NCBI RefSeq assembly: GCF_000020125.1
Contig: NC_010681.1
Span: 1,054,001 to 1,118,000 of the forward strand
Source of the DNA: Paraburkholderia phytofirmans PsJN
GTDB taxonomy: Bacteria > Pseudomonadota > Gammaproteobacteria > Burkholderiales > Burkholderiaceae
Direction of reading: 5' to 3'
Length of the DNA: 64,000 bases
Both the position numbers and the translations under genes were made by a program. Below the pieces are notes generated by a model. That model was given only the letters and a program-made list of their open reading frames with translations, did not search any database and had not been told where the DNA came from. Shown piece after piece: positions 20,509-28,112 of this stretch; within the stretch, counting starts at the first letter, position 1, and every line of letters begins with the position of its first letter.

Positions 20509-21804
20509 TCAGGCGACGCGCGAGCGCTTCAGGAACGCCGGAATCGAGCTGACCACGTCCGGCTTGCTCGAATTGCCGGCAATGAACGGGCTCCACGGCT
20601 GCGCGCGAATCGCGGTCTTGGTCCGCCACACCACATTGAACTGACCATCGGCGCGCACTTCACCGATCATGACCGGCTTGTGCAGATGGTGGTTGCCGTC
20701 CATTTCGAGCGTGAAGCCCGACGGCGCCGCGAAGGTCTGGCCGACCATCGCCACGCGCACCTTGTCCACTTCCGTGCTCTTGGCCTTCTCGACCGCCTGC
20801 TTCCACATATGGATGCCGACGAAGGTCGCTTCCATCGGGTCGTTGGTCACGCGCTTGGTGCCGCCCGGCAGGTTGTTCTGCGCGACCCATGCAGCCCATT
20901 GCTTCTTGAACTTCTCGTTGGCCGGGTTGCGCAGCGACATGAAGTAGTTCCACGCAGCCAGGTTGCCGACCAGCGGCTTCGTATCGATGCCGCGCAGTTC
21001 TTCCTCGCCGACCGAGAACGCGACGACCGGCACGTCCGACGCCTTCAACCCCTGGTTGCCCAGTTCCTTGTAGAACGGCACGTTCGAGTCGCCGTTCACC
21101 GTCGAGATCACCGCGGTCTTGCCGCCTTGCGAGAAGGTCTTGATGTTCGCGACGATGGTCTGATAGTCGCTGTGGCCGAACGGCGTGTAGACCTCCTGGA
21201 TATCGGCTTCCTGCACGCCCTTCGACTTGAGGAACGCGCGCAGGATCTTATTGGTCGTGCGGGGGTACACATAGTCGGTGCCCAACAGGAAGAAGCGCTT
21301 GGCGCCGCCGCCTTCCGCGCTCATCAGGTATTCGGTCGCCGGAATCGCCTGCTGATTCGGCGCTGCGCCCGTGTAGAACACGTTGCGCGACATTTCCTCG
21401 CCTTCGTACTGGACCGGGTAGAACAGCAGGCCGTTCAGTTCCTCGAACACCGGCAGCACCGATTTGCGCGACACGGAAGTCCAGCAGCCGAACACCACGG
21501 CGCACTTGTCCTGCGTGATCAGCTGACGCGCTTTTTCAGCGAAGAGCGGCCAGTTCGACGCCGGGTCGACCACCACCGGTTCCAGTTGACGGCCCATCAC
21601 GCCGCCGTTCTTGTTGATGTCCGCAATGGTCATCAACGCCGTGTCCTTAAGCGATGTCTCCGAGATCGCCATCGTGCCCGACAGCGAATGCAGGATACCT
21701 ACCTTGATCGGACCACTGGACTGCGCCTGCGCAAACGGAACCTGACCTGCAAGCGCCAACGCGCCCGACATGGAGCCGAACTTCAACAGACTGCGACGTT
21801 TCAT
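20509..21804 (-). CDS. urtA: UrtA, urea-binding periplasmic protein
   Basis: Substrate-binding component of the urea importer. The 431-aa precursor has an N-terminal KRRSLLKFG motif followed by a hydrophobic stretch and AQAQ, which looks like a Tat signal peptide. The mature protein has UrtA segments VGILHSLSGTMAISETSLKD, GCWTSVSRKSVLPVFEE, LLFYPVQYEGEE and TGAAPNQQAIPA. It is the first gene of urtABCDE-ureD. A sigma-54 promoter about 90 bases upstream suggests nitrogen-limitation control. A 210-base gap to urtB could allow partial termination, since binding proteins are often made in excess. Confidence 0.97.
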   Translation of the reverse strand: MKRRSLLKFGSMSGALALAGQVPFAQAQSSGPIKVGILHSLSGTMAISETSLKDTALMTIADINKNGGVMGRQLEPVVVDPASNWPLFAEKARQLITQDKCAVVFGCWTSVSRKSVLPVFEELNGLLFYPVQYEGEEMSRNVFYTGAAPNQQAIPATEYLMSAEGGGAKRFFLLGTDYVYPRTTNKILRAFLKSKGVQEADIQEVYTPFGHSDYQTIVANIKTFSQGGKTAVISTVNGDSNVPFYKELGNQGLKASDVPVVAFSVGEEELRGIDTKPLVGNLAAWNYFMSLRNPANEKFKKQWAAWVAQNNLPGGTKRVTNDPMEATFVGIHMWKQAVEKAKSTEVDKVRVAMVGQTFAAPSGFTLEMDGNHHLHKPVMIGEVRADGQFNVVWRTKTAIRAQPWSPFIAGNSSKPDVVSSIPAFLKRSRVA

Positions 21805-21892
21805 GTATATCCCCTTGCCATTGATGGTGACTGTTTATGGGCGTCGATTTCAGCCAGCAGGGCTTATCCCGCATGACTTGCCGCTTGTGTAC

Positions 21893-21908
21893 TGCAAGGC
21901 ACATGCCA
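21893..21908 (-). promoter_or_regulatory. Sigma-54 (-24/-12) promoter of urtA
   Basis: On the minus strand this reads TGGCATGTGCCTTGCA, matching the RpoN consensus TGGCAC-N5-TTGCA with the GG and GC dinucleotides in the required spacing. Transcription would start near 21882, giving a leader of about 77 bases to the urtA ATG. Urea transport genes are classic nitrogen-regulated targets, so the match makes biological sense. Confidence 0.8.
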
Positions 21909-21983
21909 TGCAGTAAATTCGACTTGGATGGCGTGGAGGCATGCTGCGGCGCGGCCGCGGGATGGCGGCTGTATGCGTGATAT

Positions 21984-22000
21984 GGCGCAGAATTGGTGCA
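21984..22000 (-). promoter_or_regulatory. Possible NtrC-binding site upstream of urtA
   Basis: The 17 bases (GGCGCAGAATTGGTGCA on the plus strand) resemble the NtrC dyad TGCACN5-7GGTGCA with an intact right half and a left half differing at two positions. The centre is about 110 bases upstream of the predicted start, the usual enhancer distance for a sigma-54 promoter. The rest of 21805-22282 shows no gene. Confidence 0.5.
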
Positions 22001-22207
22001 GCATCGCGCGACGCGCCTCGTTCGGGTGCGTGTCGCGCCGCAACGAAGCGCATGCATCCGCCAACGGGCGTCGGCGGTGCATGGCCGCTGCGCGGTTGTG
22101 CATGTGGTGTACGTGCCTACACTGAGGCGCGGATCGATGAGGTCTTTACTTACGACCTCGGGATGTTGACGGAAACGGATTAAGTCGGGTTTGATCGGAG
22201 CACAGAG

Positions 22208-22235
22208 ACGGCCGGCGTGGTGGGGCGCCGGCCGT
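22208..22235. terminator. Strong hairpin, possible terminator after the DUF3443 gene
   Basis: Ten-base perfect inverted repeat ACGGCCGGCG / CGCCGGCCGT with an 8-base loop. It lies about 50 bases past the stop of the leftward DUF3443 gene. No clean T-run follows on either strand (TTGTCTATTT on plus), so termination is likely but not certain. Confidence 0.45.
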
Positions 22236-22282
22236 TGTCTATTTCGATTCTCTAATAAGGCAGTTGCGAAGCGCGCGTTCGA

Positions 22283-23926
22283 TCAGAAGGCGATGAACGG
22301 CCCTGGTTGTTTGCCGACCACCACGTTATTGATCGCGGTGTACACGCTTCGGCCGAAGAAGAACGGCAAGCCCCAGATGAACATGCCGGCCGAGGGCGAA
22401 CCCAGGCTGTCGTAAGCGGCGTATTGATTGGTCAGCAGGGTCCAGCCGTTCGCCAGCGAAAACGGTACGTTGACGGATGCGCCGGCTTTGTCGGCGCCGG
22501 TGAGCAAGGCGGACAGGCTGAGCGTGGTTGCCGGCACGTACCAGTCGCCGGAGTAGGGCACCGTGTAGTCCGCAAAGATGTTCGCATTGGAACCGCTGTC
22601 GATGGCGCTGCTAAACGTGTTGCCCTTGTACGTGGTCGAGAAATATCCGTACTGATCGAGCGCGAGAATGTTCGGCTGCGAGGGCATGGCATTGTTGTTC
22701 TGCGTGCCGATACCGAACACCAATTCACCCGTCACGCTCGCCTGGCCGCCCGCGGGCAGCGCGGGCAGACGGATGATCGTGCCGTTGTTGTCCGAGGTGA
22801 AATCGGCGACTGGATTCATGACCTGCGTGTCGAGAGGAACACGCGTGCTCGTGCATGACGTCGCGGACGTGCAGTAGTAATAAGCCGATGGCAGTACCGT
22901 CTGCGCAGCCGCAGGGAAGTCGCGTTGCGCCGGGCCGATGCCGATCACGCCATTCGCGCCGAGCGCCGTTGGCGAGCCGAGGTTGTAGACGCCGCGCGAC
23001 TGGCAGTCCGAGGGCGTCGCGTACTGGTCGTCGGCAATCACCTGCAGCGGCATGTTGCCCGCTGTCTTGCCGCCGATCGTGACGTCCGCGCGCTTGATGG
23101 ACCCCCACGTATAGCCCGATCCGAACACGGCGCATTCGGCGATCGACGCGTTGCCGGTCGGATCGTCGGTGGCGCCGGATTGCTTCGGCAAGTGGGCGGC
23201 GAGCGCGGACCCCAACGCACTGCCGAGCACGCGCACGCCGACCGAGCCGGTGTCGAGCTGCATGTGATCGACTGTCGCGCATTGATTGCTGCCCTGAACG
23301 CCCGGGATGCAGATCGTCGCGGTCACGTACGGCATGTTCGCGTAGTTGCCCGTCCAGCGCTCGATGGTGATGGGGGCGGTATTGGAGGTGGGGGTTGGGG
23401 TTGGGGTGGGCGTCGGAGTCGGTGTCGGCGTTGGAGTCGGTGTTGGTGTTGGTGTTGGTGTTGGTGTTGGTGTCGGAGTCGGAGTCGGAGTCGGAGTCGG
23501 AGTCGGAGTCGGAGTCGGAGTCGGAGTCGGAGTCGGAGTTGGAGTTGGAGTCGGAGTTGGAGTCGGCTTTGGCGCTGGTGCCGGAGTCGGAGTCGGAGTC
23601 GGCATCGGAGTCGGAGTCGGAGTCGGCATCGGCGTCGGCATCGGCGTCGAAGGCGGCGTTGGCTGTGGAATGGGCGTAGGCGTCGGAACGGGCGCCGCTG
23701 GCGCCGTAGACGCTCCACTCGCGCCCGGCGAAGAAGCCGCCGTCGCTCCCGCAGACCCCGCTGCCGGATTTTCGCTATTCTTGGCCGCACTACTGCTGCC
23801 ATCATCGCCGCTACCGCCGCCTCCACACGCAGACAACGCCACGCTGGCACCCAGCAGCGCACAGCAAAGTGTCTTATTCAATGCCTTCATGTTTAGCGTG
23901 TTGAATGAGTCTGCGCGCCGCTTCAT
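22283..23926 (-). CDS. DUF3443 lipoprotein A, aspartic-protease-like, with Pro-Thr linker
   Basis: A 547-aa predicted lipoprotein of the DUF3443 family. Order: N-terminal region with hydrophobic core and lipobox LSAC at about 31-34; Ser/Ala/Gly-rich stretch; Pro-Thr repeat linker (about 79-181); globular domain to the end. The domain has [10 protein letters not shown] near 227, GVIGIG, and [11 protein letters not shown] near 441, resembling the two active-site Asp motifs of pepsin-like proteases. The ATG at 23926 overlaps the stop of the DUF2844 gene (ATGA) with GGAG 9 bases upstream. Protease activity is inferred, not known. Its paralogue lies at 24520-25851. Confidence 0.85.
   Translation of the reverse strand: MKRRADSFNTLNMKALNKTLCCALLGASVALSACGGGGSGDDGSSSAAKNSENPAAGSAGATAASSPGASGASTAPAAPVPTPTPIPQPTPPSTPMPTPMPTPTPTPMPTPTPTPAPAPKPTPTPTPTPTPTPTPTPTPTPTPTPTPTPTPTPTPTPTPTPTPTPTPTPTPTPTPTPTPTSNTAPITIERWTGNYANMPYVTATICIPGVQGSNQCATVDHMQLDTGSVGVRVLGSALGSALAAHLPKQSGATDDPTGNASIAECAVFGSGYTWGSIKRADVTIGGKTAGNMPLQVIADDQYATPSDCQSRGVYNLGSPTALGANGVIGIGPAQRDFPAAAQTVLPSAYYYCTSATSCTSTRVPLDTQVMNPVADFTSDNNGTIIRLPALPAGGQASVTGELVFGIGTQNNNAMPSQPNILALDQYGYFSTTYKGNTFSSAIDSGSNANIFADYTVPYSGDWYVPATTLSLSALLTGADKAGASVNVPFSLANGWTLLTNQYAAYDSLGSPSAGMFIWGLPFFFGRSVYTAINNVVVGKQPGPFIAF
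23386..23690 (-). repeat. Hexanucleotide tandem repeat encoding a Pro-Thr linker
   Basis: Within DUF3443 gene A the plus strand runs through hexamers GGAGTC (about ten uninterrupted copies at 23475-23537), GGTGTT (about five at 23443-23472) and variants GGCATC and GGAGTT. On the coding strand each unit adds Pro-Thr (occasionally Pro-Met, Pro-Ala or Pro-Lys). Because units are six bases, gain or loss changes linker length without a frameshift. The repeat also creates long artefactual open frames on other frames. Confidence 0.95.
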
Positions 23927-24375
23927 TGCAGTTGCTCCAAGCGAACGTTAACGGGAACCAGACGCGGCAGATACGCCTTGCCGAAAAAGCGTCCGGCACG
24001 GCCCGCTGACTCGATATGAAAATCGCCGTTGTGTTCGATCATCGGTCCGGCGCCGCGCGCGCGTTGGGCGGCAGCGTTCGTGAAATTGGGAAAGTAGCTG
24101 CCGAGCAGTGCGCTCATATCCGGGCGCACCGGACCTTGCCAGGTGACGGCAAACACCACGTTGCTGGGCAAGACGTATTCATGAATCGTGACGCCGTCGG
24201 CGCCAGACGTAGCGCGCATCGTGTACGGCGCGGCCACTGCGGACGCGTTCAGAGAAACCGCTGATCGGAGCACCGGCTGCGACGCCGCGCCCGTACCTGG
24301 CGCCCCACCCAATGCCGCATAAGAGGCGAGCGGCAACATGCCCGCGACAGCCAGCGCGAGCTTCAAAAAATTCAT
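23923..24375 (-). CDS. DUF2844 exported protein A
   Basis: A 150-aa protein of the uncharacterised DUF2844 family. It has a signal peptide ([20 protein letters not shown]) followed by ALGGAPGTG. The conserved body has [37 protein letters not shown] and, near the end, [10 protein letters not shown]. The ATG at 24375 is preceded by a GGAG site 9 bases upstream. It overlaps DUF3443 gene A, so the two are translated together. Close paralogue of the protein at 25867-26334. Probably periplasmic; function unknown. Confidence 0.85.
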   Translation of the reverse strand: MNFLKLALAVAGMLPLASYAALGGAPGTGAASQPVLRSAVSLNASAVAAPYTMRATSGADGVTIHEYVLPSNVVFAVTWQGPVRPDMSALLGSYFPNFTNAAAQRARGAGPMIEHNGDFHIESAGRAGRFFGKAYLPRLVPVNVRLEQLQ

Positions 24376-24519
24376 CACATTGCTCCAGAAGACAGGTCGG
24401 AGCATGGTGCCAGCGGGGCGTTATTGGGACTGCTGGAAAAGTCCCAATCGAAAATCGGAAATGGCTTGAGAAGACGCCGCTATCGCGCAGCGCCTCCATC
24501 CCAGCCATGCGGCCGGTCG

Positions 24520-25851
24520 TCAGAACGCGACGAACGGGCCTACCAGCTTGCCGGCCTTAGCATTGCCGATCACGTTATAGACGTCGCGGCCATAAAAGAA
24601 CGGCAGTCCCCATAGGAACATGTTGTCGTCACTATTCGAAAAGTACTGGCCGAGATTGATGAACGCGGCGTTTCCGCTTGCCAGCAAATTGTTGGCGTTG
24701 TCGATCGAAAACGGCATCTGGAGCGGCGCGCTTGATCCGTTATTCGGCTCGATCGTCGCGGTCAGTTCAAGTGTGCTCGTCGGTGTGTATAAGCCGTTGA
24801 CCGAAACCGGAATCGCGTTATCCGGGAACGCGTAACCGAGGGTGCCGCTATCGATTGCGCTCTCGTTGAACACCTGCCCCTTGTACTGCGTTCTGAACGT
24901 ACCGTATTTGTCCAACGCAATGACCGTGGCATTCGCCGGCAACGCGTTGTTCTGCTGCGTGCCGACGCCGAACACCAACTGGCCCAAGACGCTTGCCTGA
25001 CCCGTCGCAGGCACAGCGGGCAGACGGATGACCATGCCGTTGTTGTCCGTGGCGAAGGCGGAGACCGGATTCGTGACTTCTTTGCTCGCCAGCATGCGCG
25101 TGCTCACGCAACTGTTTTGCGTCGGGCAATAGTAGTAAAGACCGGGTACCGCTTTGGTCAGGGCATCCAGGGAGTCGCCGGCGAAGTTGTCGATGCCGAG
25201 AATGCCGCTGACTCCCATCACGTCGAGGGACCTGCCCAGGTCGCCGCCGCCGTGCGCAATACAGTCGTCCGGCGTGGTGAATGCGCCATCGGAAACCACC
25301 TGGATCGGGATATTGCTCGCCGTCTTGCTGCCGATCGTGATATCGGCGCGCTTGACCGACCCCCAGGTGTAGCCCGACGCGAACGGCGCGCACTCGGCAA
25401 TCGGCGCCGAGCCGATCTTGTCGTCCACCGCGCCGGCTTGCGTGAGCAGCACAGGGGCCAGCGTGCGTATCGCGCGGGCTGAAATGCGCACGCCTGTCGA
25501 GCCGGTGTCGACCAGCATGTTGTCGACGGTCACGCACTGGGGCGCGCCCTGTGTGCCGGGCACGCAAACCTTGATCGATGCGAGAAGCCGGTTGACGTTG
25601 CCCGTCGATGTATCGACGCGAACCGGCACCGTGTTGTCGCCGGTGGCAGGCGTGGATGAATTGTTCGAGCTACCCGAACCGCCAGAGCCAGGCGGCGCCG
25701 GGGTCCAGGCGGGCTTGGCGTCCCATCCCATGGGGTTGCTGCCCTGGTTGCCACTCGAGCTTCCGCCGCCGCACGCGCAGAGAGCGAGCCCCGCGAGGGC
25801 CGCGACGACCCGTAGCGTCTTCTTCAGTGTGTTCATGTTTTGTTTTTTCAT
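24520..25851 (-). CDS. DUF3443 lipoprotein B, aspartic-protease-like
   Basis: A 443-aa predicted lipoprotein and paralogue of the protein at 22283-23926. It has a lipoprotein signal (VVAALAGLALCAC) followed by a short Gly/Ser/Asn-rich spacer instead of a Pro-Thr linker. The domain has LVDTGSTGVRI near residue 116, GVSGILGID, and AIDSGTLGYAF near 334, again resembling paired aspartic-protease motifs. Both paralogues end GPFVAF or GPFIAF and share a [13 protein letters not shown] segment near the C-terminus. The gene follows DUF2844 gene B by 15 bases. Confidence 0.85.
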   Translation of the reverse strand: MKKQNMNTLKKTLRVVAALAGLALCACGGGSSSGNQGSNPMGWDAKPAWTPAPPGSGGSGSSNNSSTPATGDNTVPVRVDTSTGNVNRLLASIKVCVPGTQGAPQCVTVDNMLVDTGSTGVRISARAIRTLAPVLLTQAGAVDDKIGSAPIAECAPFASGYTWGSVKRADITIGSKTASNIPIQVVSDGAFTTPDDCIAHGGGDLGRSLDVMGVSGILGIDNFAGDSLDALTKAVPGLYYYCPTQNSCVSTRMLASKEVTNPVSAFATDNNGMVIRLPAVPATGQASVLGQLVFGVGTQQNNALPANATVIALDKYGTFRTQYKGQVFNESAIDSGTLGYAFPDNAIPVSVNGLYTPTSTLELTATIEPNNGSSAPLQMPFSIDNANNLLASGNAAFINLGQYFSNSDDNMFLWGLPFFYGRDVYNVIGNAKAGKLVGPFVAF

Positions 25852-25866
25852 CGCTCGACGTCGTGC

Positions 25867-26334
25867 TTATTTCAGATCGCCCGGACGCAGACCGGCGGGC
25901 ATCAAACGAGGTAGCCAGGCCATGCCGCTGAAGCGCCCCATGCGGCCGGCGGATTCGATACGAAAGTCGTCGTTGCCGTCGATCAGCGGCCCGGTGCCTT
26001 GCGCGCGGTTTTGCCCGGCGTTGACGAAGTTGGGAAAGTAGCTGCCGAGCAGCGCCGTCATGTCCGGACGGATTGGGCCGTTCCACTTGACCGCGAACAC
26101 GATGTTCTCGGGCAGCACGTATTCGCGGATGGTGACGCCGTTGGCGTCGACCGATTGGCGCATCGAGTAGGGCGCCGTGTTCTTCGGCTGAACAGCGGCC
26201 GTCGCGGCGGACTGCGACATAGCGCGCAACGTGGCAGGCGAGGCTTCGCCGGTGCCCGGCGCGCCACCCAAGGCTGCATGCGACGCGAGCGGCAACAAGG
26301 TTGCGGCCAACATCGCGGTCTTCAAAAATCTCAT
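25867..26334 (-). CDS. DUF2844 exported protein B
   Basis: A 155-aa paralogue of DUF2844 protein A. It has a signal peptide (MRFLKTAMLAATLLPLASHA) then ALGGAPGTG. The core [37 protein letters not shown] and C-terminal WLPRLMP match protein A closely. A GAGGAG ribosome site 8 bases upstream supports the ATG at 26334. It is the first gene of the four-gene block, so the promoter should lie in 26335-26759. Confidence 0.85.
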   Translation of the reverse strand: MRFLKTAMLAATLLPLASHAALGGAPGTGEASPATLRAMSQSAATAAVQPKNTAPYSMRQSVDANGVTIREYVLPENIVFAVKWNGPIRPDMTALLGSYFPNFVNAGQNRAQGTGPLIDGNDDFRIESAGRMGRFSGMAWLPRLMPAGLRPGDLK

Positions 26335-26618
26335 CACACGGCTCCTCAAACGGTCGCAAGCATGGTGCCTGTGCGGTGTTCAGGAAACCGTATGAAATTT
26401 CGGAAGCGAGTGAGTGAAGCGGCGCAACGAAAGCCAGCCGTTAGCGTTTGGCAGACGGGGAACGTGATTGAGTCGGAAGAAGACGGCAGGTCGCCGCCGA
26501 AACCGGTGTTCTGAAGCCTCGCGGTGAGCGACGCCGGGGCCTACGCAAGGAGCGTGGCGCGCGCGGCAGTTCTTGCTGTGGGCGACGATGGGCCACGAGC
26601 GAAGCATGCGATTTGCAA

Positions 26619-26642
26619 CAGCGCATCTTTAAAGATGCGCTG
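26619..26642. promoter_or_regulatory. 24-base perfect palindrome in the gap before the DUF2844/DUF3443 block
   Basis: The core GCGCATCTTTAAAGATGCGC is extended by CA on the left and TG on the right, making 24 bases of uninterrupted dyad symmetry without a loop. It lies about 285 bases upstream of DUF2844 gene B and 118 bases past the rhodanese stop. It has no adjacent T-run, so a dimeric regulator site is a better guess than a terminator. I see no gene in the rest of 26335-26759. Confidence 0.6.
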
Positions 26643-26759
26643 CGTCGTAGAAGCGGGGAGAAGCCGACGGCCTAAACGGCTAGTACATGCAGCGCCAGGC
26701 CAGGCGCCAGAGGGACCGTGAGGACCCGCCCCGGCTGGCGCGTCACTGCGGCCGTACGA

Positions 26760-27083
26760 TCAGTAGGTCGGAACGGACGGATCGACCTGACGCGACCACG
26801 CGTCGATCCCGCCTTGCAGATTGAAGACGTTGGTATGGCCGCGCGACTCGAGGAACATCGCGACCTGGGCGCTGCGCGCGCCATGATGGCAGACGCAGAC
26901 GATTTGCGCGTCGTCGTCGAGTTCTTCGCTGCGCGCGGGAATCTCACGCATCGGAATCGACACGGCGCCGGCGATCGACGCCGTCTGGATTTCCCACGGC
27001 TCGCGCACGTCGAGCAGCACGGGCGCGGTACGTGAAGTGTCGGCAAGCCATTCGGCGAGCGCCGGAGCGGTCAGATTTTGCAT
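26760..27083 (-). CDS. Single-domain rhodanese-like protein
   Basis: Small sulfurtransferase-type protein of 107 aa with no signal peptide. It has LLDVREPWE near residue 23, the CH2A-type motif of the fold, and the active-site loop CHHGARS with the likely catalytic Cys at about 65, then GHTNVFNLQGGIDAW. The physiological sulfur acceptor cannot be told from sequence. It follows the methyltransferase gene by 57 bases on the same strand; this pair is common in Burkholderia. Confidence 0.9.
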   Translation of the reverse strand: MQNLTAPALAEWLADTSRTAPVLLDVREPWEIQTASIAGAVSIPMREIPARSEELDDDAQIVCVCHHGARSAQVAMFLESRGHTNVFNLQGGIDAWSRQVDPSVPTY

Positions 27084-27140
27084 CAGCGGAACATCCGGTT
27101 CAGAGGACGGCGGCGCTGCCGGCCGTCCGGAGCTTATGAA

Positions 27141-27794
27141 TCAGAACTTGAAACGCGACGGCTGCACGGCGTTGATGAGCGGCTCGACATACGTTTCGAA
27201 CACGTCGGCAATGCGGTATTGCTTCTCGTCGATACGCGTGATGACCTGCGCCTTCATGACCGGCGCGGTGCCGACGAACGCCGCCAGGCGGCCGCCGATC
27301 TTCAGATGGTCGAGCATTTCCTGGGGCAGCACCGGCAGGCCGCCCGACACGCAGATCACGTCGTACGGCGCCGCGCCGGCCCAGCCGCGCGAGGCGTCGC
27401 CGGTGGCGACTTCGGCGTTCAGCACGCCGTTGGCGATCAGATTGCTCTTTGCCAGTTCCGCCAGTTCCGGTTCGATGTCGACGGTCAGCACGTGCTGCGC
27501 GCGATGCGCGAGCAACGCGGCCATGTAGCCCGAGCCCGCGCCGATTTCAAGCACGCTTTCGTGTTTCTTCACCGCCAGTTCCTGCAGCACGCGTGCTTCG
27601 ACACGCGGCGCCAGCATGTGCTGGCCGGCCGGCAACGGCACTTCGAAGTCGACGAAGGCCAGCTCGCGATACGCGGTCGGGACAAAGTTTTCACGCTTGA
27701 CGATCGAAAGCAGATTCAGCACGTCCTGGTCGAGCACTTCCCAGGGGCGGATCTGCTGTTCGATCATGTTGAAACGCGCTTGCTCGATGTTCAT
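27141..27794 (-). CDS. Protein-L-isoaspartate methyltransferase-family protein
   Basis: SAM-dependent methyltransferase of the PCMT family. The protein is 217 aa from the ATG at 27794 (MNIEQARFNMIEQQIRPW). It has the SAM-binding motif VLEIGAGSGYMAALLA and LTVDIEPELAELAKSNL, then the PCMT-like YDVICVSGG. The catalytic-region sequence differs somewhat from E. coli Pcm, so repair of isoaspartyl residues is probable by family rather than shown. The frame is open further upstream, but only the ATG at 27794 gives the conserved N-terminus. Confidence 0.85.
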   Translation of the reverse strand: MNIEQARFNMIEQQIRPWEVLDQDVLNLLSIVKRENFVPTAYRELAFVDFEVPLPAGQHMLAPRVEARVLQELAVKKHESVLEIGAGSGYMAALLAHRAQHVLTVDIEPELAELAKSNLIANGVLNAEVATGDASRGWAGAAPYDVICVSGGLPVLPQEMLDHLKIGGRLAAFVGTAPVMKAQVITRIDEKQYRIADVFETYVEPLINAVQPSRFKF

Positions 27795-28078
27795 GGTGGG
27801 TTCGGCTGTATGGTTTGGCGAGTTCTGCGGGGTTTGCTGCGGTTGCTGCTTTGCTGCTTTTACGATCAGCCACTGACCGCCGGTCTTGCCCGCGCAACTC
27901 AGCACGCAAGGCCCGTCAGGGTAACTGCGGGATTGTACCAAATGACGGTGACGATCCGCGCCCTCGCGGGCAGGGCGCGGCGCCACCGCGAGACGAAAGG
28001 TGGCGATGCCCGGCCGCGCACGCCCCCGTGTTTATCCCTAGCGATCTTTCCTTGCGCTTCCCGCGTCCATCGCTCAAG

Positions 28079-28096
28079 AATGTAATCGATTACATT
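28079..28096. promoter_or_regulatory. LacI-family operator, 18-base perfect palindrome
   Basis: AATGTAATCGATTACATT is perfectly symmetrical with the central CG typical of LacI/GalR-family operators. It ends 16 bases before the regulator start and overlaps a plausible -10 (AAGAAT at 28077-28082, with TTGCGC 18 bases upstream). It therefore probably gives autoregulation and control of the downstream sugar operon. The rest of 27795-28112 is the divergent promoter gap. Confidence 0.8.
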
Positions 28097-28112
28097 TTCG
28101 AGGCGAATTCAC

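Noticed and set aside
23386..23690. Regular repeats that could suggest a CRISPR array.
   Set aside because: Units are six bases with no spacers and lie in frame within a gene.
22925..23951. Long plus-strand and opposite-frame open reading frames across the Pro-Thr repeat, such as a Val-Gly repeat protein and an Arg-Ser repeat protein.
   Set aside because: They are forced open by the hexamer repeat in other frames and lack ribosome sites and recognisable domains.
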